The notes beneath the pieces were generated by a model. The model was not told the DNA's origin. It ran no database searches and worked only from the letters and a program-made list of their open reading frames with translations. Both the position numbers and the translations under genes were made by a program. Below are positions 10,560 through 22,457 of a stretch of 64,000 nucleotides of DNA, one piece after another; position 1 is the first letter of the stretch, and the number at the start of each line of letters is the position of its first letter. Origin of the DNA: Porites lobata (Eukaryota > Cnidaria > Anthozoa > Scleractinia > Poritidae); the NCBI GenBank assembly GCA_942486035.1, contig CALNXK010000108.1, positions 1,112,501 through 1,176,500 of the forward strand, written 5' to 3'.

Positions 10560-11900
10560 AGTGTTGAGTATATGTATTGGAAATGTCATCTAGCCTATGG
10601 AACAAATAAAACTGGTAAAGCTACAGCCTGTATTTTTCAAATTTGCAAATCACTTTCCTAACACCCGAGCAGCCTGAGATTACATTTACTGTGAAGCATA
10701 ATCCAGTGTTAACCTAAAACAACAACAATAACAACCTTTTTACGAAAATCCCGCTTGTGTAAATGGGGCTTCAACAGGGCAAAAAAAAAATTATTGTTAA
10801 GTGGTTTATGCCAAATATTCATCAACTTTTGTAACGCACATTCTTAAGAAACGTAGTTCTCAACAAGGGAACTGCCTTGTTTTCCTCCCAATAATGGACC
10901 CTTCCTAGGTGACTGGGACCAGTTAGCAAAAATCCGTCAACATGGCTGAAAAGAACGCCTTAAAATTAGTCAAGAAGATATAGCTCCATAAATTTGCCGA
11001 AGTTCACAGACCTTGTATGGTGGTGGCGGGGGGCAGCAAGTTTGTACCCCACCATATCACCTTTAAACGTGAAAAGTTTGAAGTGTCAATGGATATTCGG
11101 GAACTTGATTGCCTGGTGGCTTGAAAGGACCTCAATTTACCATTTTAAAAGTCTAAAACTGTCCTTTACTACATCGGAAAGAAAAAGAAATGAATACAAT
11201 TGCCATAACAATTCAAAGACCCTGAGCCCACAATCAAATGAAAAGCTATAAACTAGTCAGTGGACACTTGTTAACACAAGTAACCTTAGGTTGCATGACA
11301 ATTATATTGCGCTCAAGATAACCACTCAGGAAATATACTGGAAGCTGTCAAATGACCTTGATATGGAGAGAGCAGACTAAAAATGCCTCCTTGCCAAAAA
11401 AAAAAAGAGTAACATTTTCCGTTCAAGAAATTAGAAGTCAGGTCTCTTAGTGCAAAATATAGGCCGGATCGTTACAGACGTGACAAAGATGTCAAATTTG
11501 GCACAGAGCTTCCTTAGCACCTGCCGATTAATACTGGAGGGGGTGCCCGTTACAAATGGTCCTAATTACAGATAAAAGGCGGGGTTACCTTTCACCTATA
11601 TTAGCAGATTGATCATTTGCGGTACTGTACAGTACTCTTCTTGTTTGATTTGACTAAAAAACATTTGTTTCAAATTTTTAATTTGGTAATGTTTAGTTGT
11701 TGTTACACTATTCAGAATAGTTTTACATATACATAATACTGACTTGTGCCCAGTCTCTACACGGTAAGTGTGGCCATGTTTACTGTGCGGCTATCAGTGT
11801 CGCTGCTAAGACATGCCAGTGATAATATCATTACATATCAATTTTTATTATATACATACTGAGAAATACTCACCAAAAAGCTATGTCGTAAATTGTCGTA
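10560..11900. other. No gene recognised
   Basis: AT-rich sequence lying 5' of the zinc-finger exon on its strand, so it may be that gene's intron. Open frames do not exceed 85 codons and show no motif. Confidence 0.5.
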
Positions 11901-11907
11901 CGCAAAT

Positions 11908-12035
11908 TAGTTCTAGCCAATCAGAGGAGCGAACGATGGTTTTCACACGTGAAAAAAATGATACGTCCAATCAGAATCGCCAACGATGTTTTTTCACGTG
12001 TGAGAAAAATGATACGTCCAATCAGAAGCCACAGA
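11908..12035. repeat. Tandem CCAAT-box repeat with inverted CACGTG motifs
   Basis: CCAATCAGA begins at 11917, 11967 and 12018, about 51 bp apart. The spacers carry TTTTCACACGTGAAAAAAATG in the first interval and the inverted wording TTTTTTCACGTGTGAG in the second; both end in GATACGT. This could be a promoter block with three NF-Y-type sites and E-box-like CACGTG, or part of a MITE. A diverged copy of the unit lies at 43718-43820 next to a SINE, which favours a mobile repeat. Confidence 0.55.
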
Positions 12036-12163
12036 GGTGTGTGAGTTTCGCGCCAAAATTCCCGCCTTTAATTGCAGCTTGCAGCGCCGCTTCGCACACA
12101 TTCAACGAGAAAAGTTTTACTCAAAGAGTTTTTCTCGCTAAAAAAGTGAAAAACATTTCGGAA

Positions 12164-12259
12164 ATGGAGTGGAATAGTTTCGTTTCTTTCACTGTCGATG
12201 AAAAAAACGGTAGAGAGCCGGCGAAACAACAACGGAAAGGGAAAAACAGAACGAGACGT
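12164..12259 (+). CDS. Candidate first coding exon of an unknown gene
   Basis: An ATG at 12164 opens a 32-codon basic frame (beginning MEWNSFVSFTVDEKNG, ending in KGKNRTRR) that runs into a donor-like GTAAGC at 12260. The CCAAT-box repeat lies about 130 bp upstream. I see no convincing second exon and recognise no family. It may be the 5' end of a mobile-element gene, or chance. Confidence 0.25.
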
Positions 12260-12593
12260 AAGCTTTTGTTGTGCTTTTTGTCGGAGCGACTTTGCCTTTC
12301 ATTTTAGCTTAAGCTTATAATATTCAAACCGGCCATTTTCCTTAAATTCACTCATTTTCAATTGTGTATTGAGAACAAACAGTTAAGATAACTTATAGTT
12401 CTTGGATTACCTCGTATCCTTACCGTCCTTTATGTTTTTAACAAACGTTTTTACTAAAAAGCTGGTACTTCGTTTTCGTTGTCATTTTGCGGTAAGTGTG
12501 TAGCGGCAAATTTTAGCATTTTTGAAAGATTTAAAATAAAAAGGCCGCCAAAATGATGAATGTCTCAGTATGTATATAATAAACACAATACCA

Positions 12594-12731
12594 CATGGAA
12601 AGTGCTTTGTACGGTATTTACGCACTCGTTGTTTTTGTATCAGAAATCTTACTCGTTCGCTGCGCTCACTCGTTCGATTTCTCATACGTCAACAACTCGT
12701 GCGTAAATACCGCACGCCAGCACTTTCCATG
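12594..12731. mobile_element. Fold-back MITE, ~138 bp
   Basis: The left arm, starting CATGGAAAGTGCTTTGTACGG (12594-12648), pairs with the right arm ending CGCACGCCAGCACTTTCCATG (12676-12731). The loop holds ACTCGTTCGCTGCGCTCACTC. Arms are about 55 bp with a few mismatches. Confidence 0.8.
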
Positions 12732-13276
12732 AAGTATTCTCTATAAACAGATCACAAAGCCAGCTCCCAAAGATGTCATACAATAACACTAGTAATAGTT
12801 GACACTACAGTTGCCCCCGTTCTGTATATTGTCGGTAGATAGTATTCTTGCTCGTTGTGTGGCTCCTTGAAATATACCACCGATTCATAATGAAGATTTT
12901 CACCCATATTCCATACAATATTACATACCGCAAAACTTTGCATTCACTTATGCCTATGTCGCCACACCAGGAGCCTAGAAATCGGCTCCTGGTCACACCT
13001 TGTTTTTATTGCTGAATATCATTCTAAAGAGCTTTACGAAATATTTTTTTAGTAGGGGTGTTTTGAACATGATTGAAATTTAGAGATGGTGACAAAAACG
13101 AACACACAAAAGTCACAAAACGAGACGCATGAAACAACCGCAATCTAATATTCGTGTTACACCGATATAATGGCTCCTTTGGCTGCTATGCTGACGTTTT
13201 TGAAGATGGAAGTAGTATCACAGCTAGTCCCGGGTTAGGTACACCGTTTATTACCAGTTTCACTGTTCTTGAGACT

Positions 13277-13616
13277 TAGGGCCTGTTAACATAAAGGTGG
13301 GGGATCCCAGATAGGTGAGGTAACCTACTTAGGTGGGGTGAAAAAATAACCCTCCTTTACATGCAATCTTACAACCCCGCCATCCTGGGGAGCACTTTCT
13401 CAAGATTATTGAATAGTCGCTAAGCACGTAAACAAGAAAAATGCTGGCAAACCACGTCTACGCTCACTTGCTGCTTACGAATCCGACCCCGACTAGCCTG
13501 GGTTACCTCACCTGACATGGCAAAATTTGACCTCAACTGAGAGGGTTACCCGGTGTGGCAGACTGGGCTACACACCTTGAAGGGTCACCCCACCTATCAT
13601 GTAAACGTGACCAAAT
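13277..13616. mobile_element. MITE-like element, ~340 bp, imperfect terminal inverted repeats
   Basis: The left end (GGGCCTGTTAACATAAAGGTG) is matched inverted by the right end (CACCTATCATGTAAACGTGACC). GGTGAGGTAACC-type words recur internally in both orientations, near 13314 and 13505. I recall similar AGGTGGGG elements from coral genomes; not verified. Confidence 0.5.
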
Positions 13617-13639
13617 TAAAATGAGAGATTATATGGATT

Positions 13640-15200
13640 ATATGTTTTTGCTTTCTAAAGCTTAGACAAACTGCGGGAATTGTAAATGATATGACTTGTG
13701 CCACGATGCTTTCTTCTCTGTCAAAACATGCAGGTGCGTACAGCATATAAAGAGAGACTGAAAGGCATCCAGGCCATTGTTTAGGTAAAAAAATTAATTA
13801 CCTCCTTAGGAAAGAACTATTTTAGGTTCTGTCATTTCATTATTTGCTCTTCATGAACAGCTGTCATAAATTCCTGATAATATGTGATACAACAGACTCT
13901 CTGACAATTTCTTTTTTTCTAAAATTTTGTGTGTGAATTGCTATGCCATACACTTTCTTTAGCTTAAAGTGACATGTAATGACAAGTAATACTTGATAAA
14001 TAAGGCTTAAGCCACACCATAAGGCCTCCTCTAATTGAAATACATTATATAAGAGAGAAGAGACCCCAGAAGCTGAGTACTTGCAAGTTATGAAGCAAAG
14101 ACTAGGCCATCTTAGAAATGACTTATGAAAATGTGGGTGGACTGTGGACTTGCTTTAATCAACTTAATTATACAATGAATAAGCCGATAATGGATGGGAA
14201 TGCCAGATGTTTGAGTGAAATTGTTGTTTACAACATGAGAAAAGTATTCTGAGTGATTTAAGGTATTAAATAACAATTTTCAATCAAAACACCAGAGGGG
14301 GCCCAGCAGTGACATTTACAATAATTAAATCATGTTTAACACGCTTCAGTGGCATAATATTTGCATTGGGTACCCCCTCTAATATTCATGGTACTGCAAT
14401 AAGCTATTGCTGTGCAAAGTTTGGTGCTTTTGTCAACTCTCTAACGATCCTGACCTTAGGAGACCTGACTATCAAACGTATTTCAGAAGGAACATAACTC
14501 TTGCCGCCAATTTACAACATGCTAATTTTTGAAAGGAAGCATCATCATCTTTTCTTTCTGGAAATCCCAACGGATCCGACAATTTGAAAAATTCAGAGAT
14601 CGTAAAATCATCACTTCTTTACTTTATAGTGATTGACAAAGGACCAGCAATTTTCAACCAAAAAAGAGTAAAGGCTACCTCCATGGGACTTGCCTCCCTC
14701 CTTTTCAGACTCTCCACCCCCATATATATATATATGGAAAACTTAGATAAAATGCCAACAGGTTCAGAGCCATGATTTATGAACACTTGAATTTCATTTG
14801 TATCAGTAAACATTGTATCAAATCTAATTATCACTTGAAAGCAGTAAAGTACAGTAGCACGAAATTATCACAGTAGTCGAATTAATTTTCTACTCGTCAC
14901 CAAAACGATGTTTGCATGTTGGGGGAACAAATATTTTTATTTTCACAAAAATGGACTTCATACTTATACATGTACATGGAGTGCCAGGCACATCCTTTTA
15001 CAGAGACAGTTTTATGCTTATGGTAGTACATGCAGTCTTCTTTTATAATAACACAATGTAGTAATAGTTGGATATATAAAATACACGTAAACCTAATTTA
15101 CCCTTTGGCTTTGTGTGCAACTGCCGTGATTGTGGCCACTTAGACAAAGCAAAAATATTAAGTTACATGTACTTGAAGCAAAAAATTTGAATATTGACAA
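13640..15200. other. No gene recognised; one dinucleotide tract
   Basis: AT-rich sequence. A short (TA)n tract lies at about 14721-14734. Open frames are 62-71 codons without motifs. Confidence 0.5.
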
Positions 15201-15204
15201 CAAA

Positions 15205-15297
15205 TGCTTTCATGCGTTCACTGCGACGATCATTTCTTCATCTTCATTTCATTTCCACAGTTCATATATGATTTATTTCATATATCATTAACACTTA
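15205..15297 (+). repeat. Tail of a tRNA-derived SINE
   Basis: The order CACTGCGACGATCATTTCTTC, TTTCCACAGTTCATATATG, ATTTATTTCATATATCATT is the tail I recognise from an abundant coral SINE whose head is tRNA-like. The head is absent here, so this is a 5'-truncated copy. A head-plus-tail copy lies at 57157-57290. Confidence 0.45.
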
Positions 15298-15422
15298 ATA
15301 GATAATTTTTCTATCCAAAACTTTACATACTGTACATATAACACCCAAGAGACATATTTGATACAAGCTGTTATTTTGTCATCTACAGTGAACCAGCAAT
15401 TTACTCGCTAACATTGTCATAC

Positions 15423-15535
15423 AATGGAACCTAGATATAACGAAGGGCCAAGGGACTGGCAAAATACATGTATGTTCCCTATAATGAGGTTTCATTATAT
15501 CAAGGTTCTTTTCCACACATTTTTCTATTACTGGG
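15423..15535. mobile_element. pogo/Tigger-like terminal sequence with subterminal repeats
   Basis: CAATGGAACCTAGATATAACG at 15423 is close to the CAGTGGAACCTCG start typical of pogo/Tigger-type elements. An inverted copy, AGGTTTCATTATATCAAGG, follows at 15487. The phrase GGGCCAAGGGACTGGCAAAA matches the repeat near 52366, linking the two. Confidence 0.45.
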
Positions 15536-15899
15536 GTCAAAAAATAGTTCAATGTGCTGAGGACTTCATTGCAAACAGGTTTGTTATATCGATATTTTGC
15601 AGTACTTTGCAATGTTAAATGCAACCTCAAGTCAAAACTACTACTACGTTTTTAGCCTCCTTCAGTCACTCGAACCTCTCAGGAAACACATGCTTTCTTC
15701 AGCGGATTCAAAAGGTCACATCCATAGGATGTACATGTAATTAGTTTATTTCAATCTGTGCTGCTTATTTTCGTTTTCTGGTAATTGCATGTAGCTTGCT
15801 TGAAATGTATAGTGCTATTATTTTCCTGTTATCTGATCAGTTAATTTGGCTAAGTACCCCGTGGTTATAGTAATTGTCATCCTGTAAGTTCCATGGTAG

Positions 15900-15975
15900 T
15901 AAAGCCTCTTTTCCTGGGTACTTTGTGGGCAGACGGAAAAGGTCCCACTCCGGAAAACCAGGGAAAAGAGGCCTC
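15900..15975. repeat. Hairpin
   Basis: GCCTCTTTTCCTGGGT near 15904 pairs with CCAGGGAAAAGAGGC near 15958; arms are about 14 bp with a ~40-nt loop. Confidence 0.6.
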
Positions 15976-16674
15976 TGCCAACAGGAAACTCACTGACCCT
16001 ACCTTCTTATGCAGTTGTAAAAATACGATGTTTGCAACCAGTTATGAGAAAGTAAAATTCAGTGATATAAAAAAGAAATAAACTCCTGCTTTTTTTGGTA
16101 ACTATAACATTAAATGATATTTTTCAACCAGAATTTTTCCTGATTTTGGGATGTGACCTTTTTTTTACATTGGACATTTTCCTCAGTCCAACTTCTTTGG
16201 TTTACACTTAATTAGTACCCACTAACAGTTTACACTTGTTGTTTTTCATCAAAGATTTAACTGTGCACTACATGTACATAACAAAAACTGCCAAAAGACT
16301 ACCAGTAGGTTTAGTTAGAAGACCATTTCACCAGTAGTCTGTTTTTTTTTTTCAAATAAACACAAATACTGGAATGTGGCACATAGCAAAAAATACATTG
16401 TGCTGAAAACCAAAGGAGTTTTCTTTCACAGCCAAAATATACAGCTGTAAAACTTGAAAACTTCAAACATGAAATCTCCAAAGCTAGCCAATACCATAAA
16501 TTGCCGCTTGTAGGAGAGCTTATAAACAGAGGGGCATATCCATATGTAGAGCCAAATGGCCTTATACATTGTAGGTGGAATAGAAAAAACACTTCTAAAC
16601 AAGCTATGGAAGTGCTGGTCAAAATAAGCATATGTTTTGCACTTGCTGGTTTTTAATTAAGCTTCAAAATGTCA

Positions 16675-17700
16675 TCATAAAGTAAATTCATTTCGGTAAA
16701 AGCTAAATGGCTCTTTTGTTATAACTCCACTTATAGCAAGTTTGCGAATATGTTTATTCAGCATGTTTTTTTTTTCTAAATTAAGGAAATACTTCCTGCT
16801 TTTTTCACTGTGTTCGTGCCATCGAGCCTGCCCTGGAATAATGACATCCTTGACTTTTTCTTCATAGAACGTTTCTAATTTCTCTTTAGCTGTATTTAAA
16901 AAATTGCCATTTGAGTCAGTAGGATTAGTTTCAAAGTAAACCTTGGCATTGTCAAGATCTTTCTGGAGTTCTTTTTCTTGCTCATTATGTACCTTGGCTT
17001 TCTTTTTAGAATAATTCATTGAGTAGGCTCTCACATTATATTTTATCCAGTCCCAAGTACTACGATGATCAGAAAGCTCTCTCTCACCCTCAGCAGTCCA
17101 GATCGGAATCATTTTTGCGATCTCTGCCACATAAACATCATCATTTAATACTGAACAATTCAGTTTCTAAAAGCCTGGTCCTTTGACGTTCTTATTTATA
17201 TTCTCAAATTCTAAATAGATAGCTGAGTGATCTGTTTTAATAGCTGGAATTATTTTAGTGTTAGAAACCAAATCATATAAATTATTTGAGATTAACCAGA
17301 ATTCAAGACGGCAAAATATATTTGGCGATTGCTGACTCCAGGTAAAGCTCTTAGTGTTTGGATGTTTGAATCTCTATATATCAACAAGATTGAGTTCGCT
17401 CTGAAAGTCATTAATGCATGATATCACCAATTCTCGAGGTGTCATTACACCACCTTGTTTGTCCATAATAGGATTAAGAGGACAGTTGAAATCACCTCCA
17501 AAAATACTGTTTTCTTCACTATCAAAGTCTTCAGATCGCAACGTGATCAGTGTGTTTTTAATAAATTGAATAATATCTCTGTCCTTGTTTGGAGCATAGA
17601 TATTTATGAGCACATAATGAATTTCTCTTTCGGAACCACGTAAATATTGTTCTTCTTTTACGGAAATTGCTAATGCCCTTTACATCCAGTGATAATAATT
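16675..17700 (-). pseudogene. Decayed LINE ORF2, L1/Tx1 type: endonuclease and linker
   Basis: Read on the minus strand, this is the N-terminal part of an L1/Tx1-type ORF2. It begins near 17700 with an endonuclease start (SLDVKGISNFRKRRTIF), then shifts frame with the middle of the domain missing, and resumes as NIYAPNKD and GGDFNCPLNP (the endonuclease core). The segment KTDHSAIYLEF follows. The linker resembles this clade in RWHEHSEKSRKYFLNLEKK. Two tryptophan positions are TAG stops (17376-17374 and 17169-17167). No reverse transcriptase domain follows, so the copy is 3'-truncated as well as mutated. ORF1 lies upstream at 18825-18095. Domain order and wording make the clade fairly certain. 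Confidence 0.8.
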
Positions 17701-18094
17701 TAAAGGCATGGTTCATTTAAAATGCGGCTGCTTTCTGTGATTTAGCAGAGGGCTGTAGAGGAAACACAGGAAACAAACTAATGTATTATAATTATTGGCA
17801 AAATATGAAATATATGGTAAGACTAATTATCCGAGAAGTGGTACCATCTGATAATAACGATAAAGACTAATTTCCATCATCATGCACATGCGCATAAAAA
17901 GGTAACGTAATAACTAGGAAAGAATAAAAATATCCACACGTAAACAAACAAATACATGTACAACAGCAACAACGGCATCAACAACAAAACACAGGCATAA
18001 AAACATTACTTGGGTTAAATCTGATTTCTTTACCAGTCACTTTAAGACGCACTTTAAGACGTATTTTCCTGTTTAGGGCAGTCCTGTCTTGGAA

Positions 18095-18825
18095 TTATTT
18101 TTTGCCACTTGGTCTGTATCTTTGGCCGTCGATGTAAAGTTTGTCATAAACCAATTTGGCCTCGCGTCCCTCTTTCTTCACATCTTTCAAAACTTTAATT
18201 AAACCTTTCGGTTTCTTGTGGAAAATCTTGCGAGATTCCAAGGCCTGTTCCTGCTAATTTATAGGCTATGAAAAGTATTTGTTCCTTATCCTCATGGAAG
18301 GTAAATTTGGCACTAATAGGGCGCGGTTTTTTTGTCATCTTTTCTTTTACCCAGGCGGTGTGCTCTCTCAATACAAATATCGCTGGCTTCTTCTTCTTCC
18401 ACCTTTAATTTTTCTTCCATGAAGATGTAAAGCGTATCTTCTGTCATAGCAGTAGATTCATTTTCCTCTCCTGAAATGTTGTAGAAGATCAGGTTGTTCC
18501 TTCTACTGTGGCTGTCTAGTTTGCATTCACGCTCGAAGGTGACAGTTTTACTCATTGCGTTGATGTCTTTGGTTAACTTAGACAGAGCGGTCTCCTCTGT
18601 TTCAACTCGTTTAGTTAGGTATTTGATTGAATTGTGGGCAAATTCCAGGCTCTCTTTCAGTGATGCATTTTCCTTTTGCAACTTGCAGTTTATCTCTTCA
18701 AGCGTCTCCACCAAATGTTTCAAAGAATCTTCGTCTGTTTTGGAGCCTGTTGTGGTTCTTTTTCGTTTGTGACCCGCTTCATCATTCCCCTCGCTGTCTT
18801 TTATTGTGGCTTGACCAGAAGACAA
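18095..18825 (-). pseudogene. Decayed LINE ORF1, L1/Tx1 type RNA-binding protein
   Basis: The open minus-strand part (18825-18313, 170 codons) has a basic N-terminus, a coiled coil (KHLVETLEEINCKLQKEN) and the RRM-like core DSHSRRNNLIFYNISGEE, then DICIERAHRLGKRK. A frameshift near 18325, at a run of A, separates it from RPISAKFTFHED. A second shift near 18205 precedes the terminal KLVYDKLYIDGQRYRP, ending TAA at 18097-18095. This is the usual L1 ORF1 architecture: trimerising coiled coil, RRM, C-terminal domain. The copy could not make the full protein. Confidence 0.8.
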
Positions 18826-18839
18826 ATTATTTACGCCAT

Positions 18840-20300
18840 TTGTTCACCGAAGAAACACAGAGCTCGATTTTTAACGTCCATTCAGTTCAACAGCTCAACC
18901 CACACCCAGTAAAAATAAACCTGCCTTCCGTCGTGGGGGTGTGGATTTTTTCTGGAATAACCCATTGGCTCACAGATGACAACTTGCATATTTTTTAAAA
19001 CAACTTGTTAGATTTTGGTAAAACCTTCAACCGGTTGTAGACGGTACGAAATGTTGCTTCAGGCAGTAAATTTTACCTGTAATACCACCTGATAAGGAGA
19101 AGGCTGACACCAGAGCCTGACGTTTATTAAGGTTACATGGTATTTGAATGGCGCTCCGGAGAAAAAACATGTTTTGAAATACTATGGAGGAGGTACGATT
19201 TCTGTACAGCCTCAGAAATGTATTATGCATGCAAATCCATAGTTAGAAACAGCTGTGCATAATAAGTGGGGCTGTTAGCTAATCTTAACATTAGAAACAA
19301 TTTATGTGAAATAGTATGAGATTGCTGCATGCATAATACATGTATGAGACTGTAAGAAAATCTTACCCATTTAGATCATTAAGGTCATTCCTTCTTTTAG
19401 TAGCTACGATTTGTAACCGCACCCTTTGTCATATTCGTTGTGTAAACAAAACATTTCCGGTGACTAAAATTCGGAAGCATGCAAGGCTGCTGTGCTTCGT
19501 TTTTACTCACCGTAATTAACGCGTTTTCTTTCTTAGTCCTAACCTTAGGGCTTGCTTTTTTTGGTGCTATTCAACCTCTTTTTGCCCACAATAAGCTCCT
19601 CATAAAATAGCGCCCTACAAATGCAACTGATTCAATTCCGGACTTCTCGGCCCCCCTGTACGAAAACCGGCCTGTTGCAGACATATCGTATGTACGTTCA
19701 CTGTAGTAGAGAGTGGACCGAAAAGGAGGACGGACAGAAAAAAAGCCAAAGGAGGAAAGAAGAAAACCTGCTAATTTCTCTTTGCTCCGTCCCCACTCGA
19801 TTTGGACGTCTAGCTGGGCAGGCTACCCGCTACCGTCTCCGTCGAAACGGGCCAAGATTAATTTGTCAAAACCGCGTTCTCCACACGAATGAACCTGATA
19901 CGTCTCATTTGGTACCTCTAACATTGATCCCTTCTCTACTACATTGGAATTACTACATGTACCAAACATTTTCTCTTACCTTAAGAGACGATGGAGATCC
20001 GAAGCAGATCGTACAAAATGTATCAAACGGTTAAGCCACAAAAAGTTTAACACGACTAATGGACTCAATGGTAAACTCAATGGTCGTGTAGTGACTGGTA
20101 CCCAGGTTTCCCTCGAATTCTTACAGATAAACAGATAAACTTTCCACCATGTGACAGTGCACACAGTGTGATGTTGGTGATTGAATCAAAAGTGTGGTGT
20201 GATTGAAGGATTTGCTGTGGCTAAGCAGGAAAAAGGTTAGCGAAATGTGTCATACTAAGCAATATAAACATGTTAAGTTAAGGAAAGGATGAACTAGTTG
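18840..20300. other. No gene recognised
   Basis: Contains the likely 5' untranslated part of the LINE (to about 19020). A 137-codon plus-strand frame at 19621-20034 has a basic stretch but no motif I know, and the same stretch is open in other frames. No gene call. Confidence 0.4.
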
Positions 20301-20301
20301 G

Positions 20302-20385
20302 TGCCGTGGCTTAACTACGGAATACAGGGTCAGTAGTTGCTCCGGGGCCGTTTCAATCCTCACTGCCGAGCGGCTTGACCATTCT
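20302..20385 (+). repeat. tRNA-like segment, possible SINE head
   Basis: TGGTGCCGTGGCTTAAC followed about 50 bp later by CCGTTTCAATCCTC resembles the A-box and B-box pair of a tRNA-derived SINE. No tail motif is recognised, so this is tentative. Confidence 0.35.
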
Positions 20386-20389
20386 GATT

Positions 20390-22270
20390 CACACATCACG
20401 TCATCAAGAGTTCAAATTAGAGAATTATCGATCTTTCTGAGCTTTTACATGTACGTCCATTAAGTATTAGAGCGGCTAAAAGCTAGTATTTAGACAAATT
20501 TTCACTTCATAAGGGTTCTTCGTTTTGTGATACAGTCCGCTTGAATTTCTAAGTTTTTGCGTGACGCGGCATCATGTGATGGGTAAAAAAAGTAACTTGT
20601 TTGGGGGGATTTTGCTATCTGAACTGTCGTTGTAATTAGAAAAAGTATTACTTTAATGTTAATGAGTTGCTTGAGAGACGAATTCACGCCTTAGTAGCAG
20701 AACTCAGAGACAGATGTTTCTTTTATAGTTACCGGCCGCCATGCATCTGCGTGCATTGTTGGTTGCCCATCCGGTTGTGTACCTGAACGTGGTGTCTCCA
20801 TACAAAGCCCTATAATAAATTGGGTAAATCAATTCTCTGAATATATTGAATATGGAAAATTGCACTGACCTGAATCTTGCTAAGGATCTTAGTACAGTCA
20901 TTTAGATCCTTTCACTTCCCAGCTAGATTCTGGACCATATATATTGAATGGTTTTGATATTAATTTTATTTTCAATGGCATGACAGTGAAAACCGGCCAT
21001 AGCCCAGTTCGTGTTCAACTGATAAAAACCGATAACTGTAAACCAACTGATAAATGGATAACTGCCAATTGATATTGATGTGGATAGGGAGTGGGTGATA
21101 GTATAAAGAGAGAAAAGCATGGTACTAAGGTTCTTGCACCCCTTCACGTTTGACCCAATAGGAGCTATTAGTATTTATAAAATAACTGAGATAGTACGCG
21201 TGATCTGATTGGTCAAAAACCTATGGTTTATTATACCGGTAAACCCATAGAAAAAGGTATCCGGACCACGAGCCGTAAACAAAACCGTCTATTGATCTGC
21301 AAACAATGATTTAGAAAGGCTAAAAAACAGAACAAGTTACTTACCCAGCCCTTCTTAATATCAAAAGCGTTGGTTTCCACATATTATTACTGCCATAGCT
21401 TTAGAAGTAATGAAGTACAAAGCTGGAAAGCAGTTTACATTTCACGACGATGCCAAGGGCAGAGAAAGACAACAACTGTGTGAATTTCTGGTGTAGAAAG
21501 TCTTTAGGAAAACTTAACCATGTGCCAACCAGCAACAAAACGAATAGTTTTAGCATTCTTGATTTATTTTATGTCAAAATTAAACTCCATAATGAAAGAA
21601 ATTGTTCCAAAAAGAGATCTCTGATCAAGATATAGTAGAAAATCGGCCGCTGTAGGTTGTAAACAAGCTGCCAACGATGATGAAAGATGTCAGAGTTTCG
21701 GGCTGGTTTTTTCCAACATTTGCACAAATTATTCGGCGATTATCGATGCCATAACCTACCTCAAACCACCTGACTTTACAAATCGACAAATATGAACGCC
21801 AATATGTGGCTACGGCAAAGAAACCTTTCTCCACCACTGACATATTTCCATCGGTCGCTGTACGTGCATATAAAGTTACATGCAACAGCTTCGCAAATGC
21901 AGCCACGTCGTTACCGCAGCATTTCTTAATCATAATAAAGTCCAGTACAGATCTTAAACCACTGCGGCTTGTAAAATGTGAATGAAGTCCTCCATTACAA
22001 TAGCTGCCAGTTCCGTCTGTAAGCACGAAATTCTTACGGATCGACTCAACAAAATACAGCTGTGTACAGTCTGATGTTCAATTAATTTCTACTTCTGTAG
22101 TAAACAAACCATGAACGTATTCTTTCATTGTACGTTCGCATGAATAAATGTTGACTTTTCCTGTAAAACAGCTTTCATAAGTTATCATGTAATGAGTGCA
22201 AAAACTCGTGTTTTGAAGTGCTGCTGTTTGTTGTTTGACTGAACTGAGTTTTGACAAAGTTCAGCGCTAT
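20390..22270 (-). other. Repeat-like region; unknown 133-codon minus-strand frame
   Basis: A small palindrome, CTATGGTTTATTATACCGG then TAAACCCATAG, lies at 21221-21250 and shares GGTAAACCCATAG with the MITE at 29.1 kb. The minus-strand frame 22026-21625 is unbroken for 133 codons and contains the wording LRSVLDFIMIKKCCG and AKLLHVTLYARTATDG. I recognise no domain. It could be an exon or part of a multicopy element. Confidence 0.3.
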
Positions 22271-22272
22271 TA

Positions 22273-22457
22273 CAGTCAAACCAAGTCAAGCGTACCCCCC
22301 TAGATTATATTAATGGCTCGATTATTCCAAAATTCAACCCGTTAGTCGTTTTAAATAATGTATTCACTTTTGAAATGTTCGAATCAAACTTCGATTGCTG
22401 ATTGGACCATGCGAACAAGCGATGCTCCTTATATGGAGACACTCTTGCTTTCAAAAA
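22273..22457 (+). promoter_or_regulatory. Left TIR with transposase promoter
   Basis: Contains CTGATTGGACC (inverted CCAAT box) at 22398-22408 and CCTTATATGG at 22427-22436, 21 bp before the ATG. CCTTATATGG is a perfect CArG-type site and could equally serve as a TATA-like element. The same order recurs in the right TIR, which suggests conserved promoter function as well as transposase binding. Confidence 0.6.

Noticed and set aside
16311..16631. 106-codon minus-strand frame as the LINE reverse transcriptase
   Set aside because: No reverse transcriptase motif is present; composition is unlike the adjacent LINE.
19621..20138. 137-codon plus-strand frame as a gene
   Set aside because: No domain or splice context; overlapping frames on both strands are similarly open.
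22395..22457. Longer transposase N-terminus from ATG 22395
   Set aside because: It lies within the TIR and overlaps the putative promoter boxes; the second gene's ATG aligns with 22458, not 22395.
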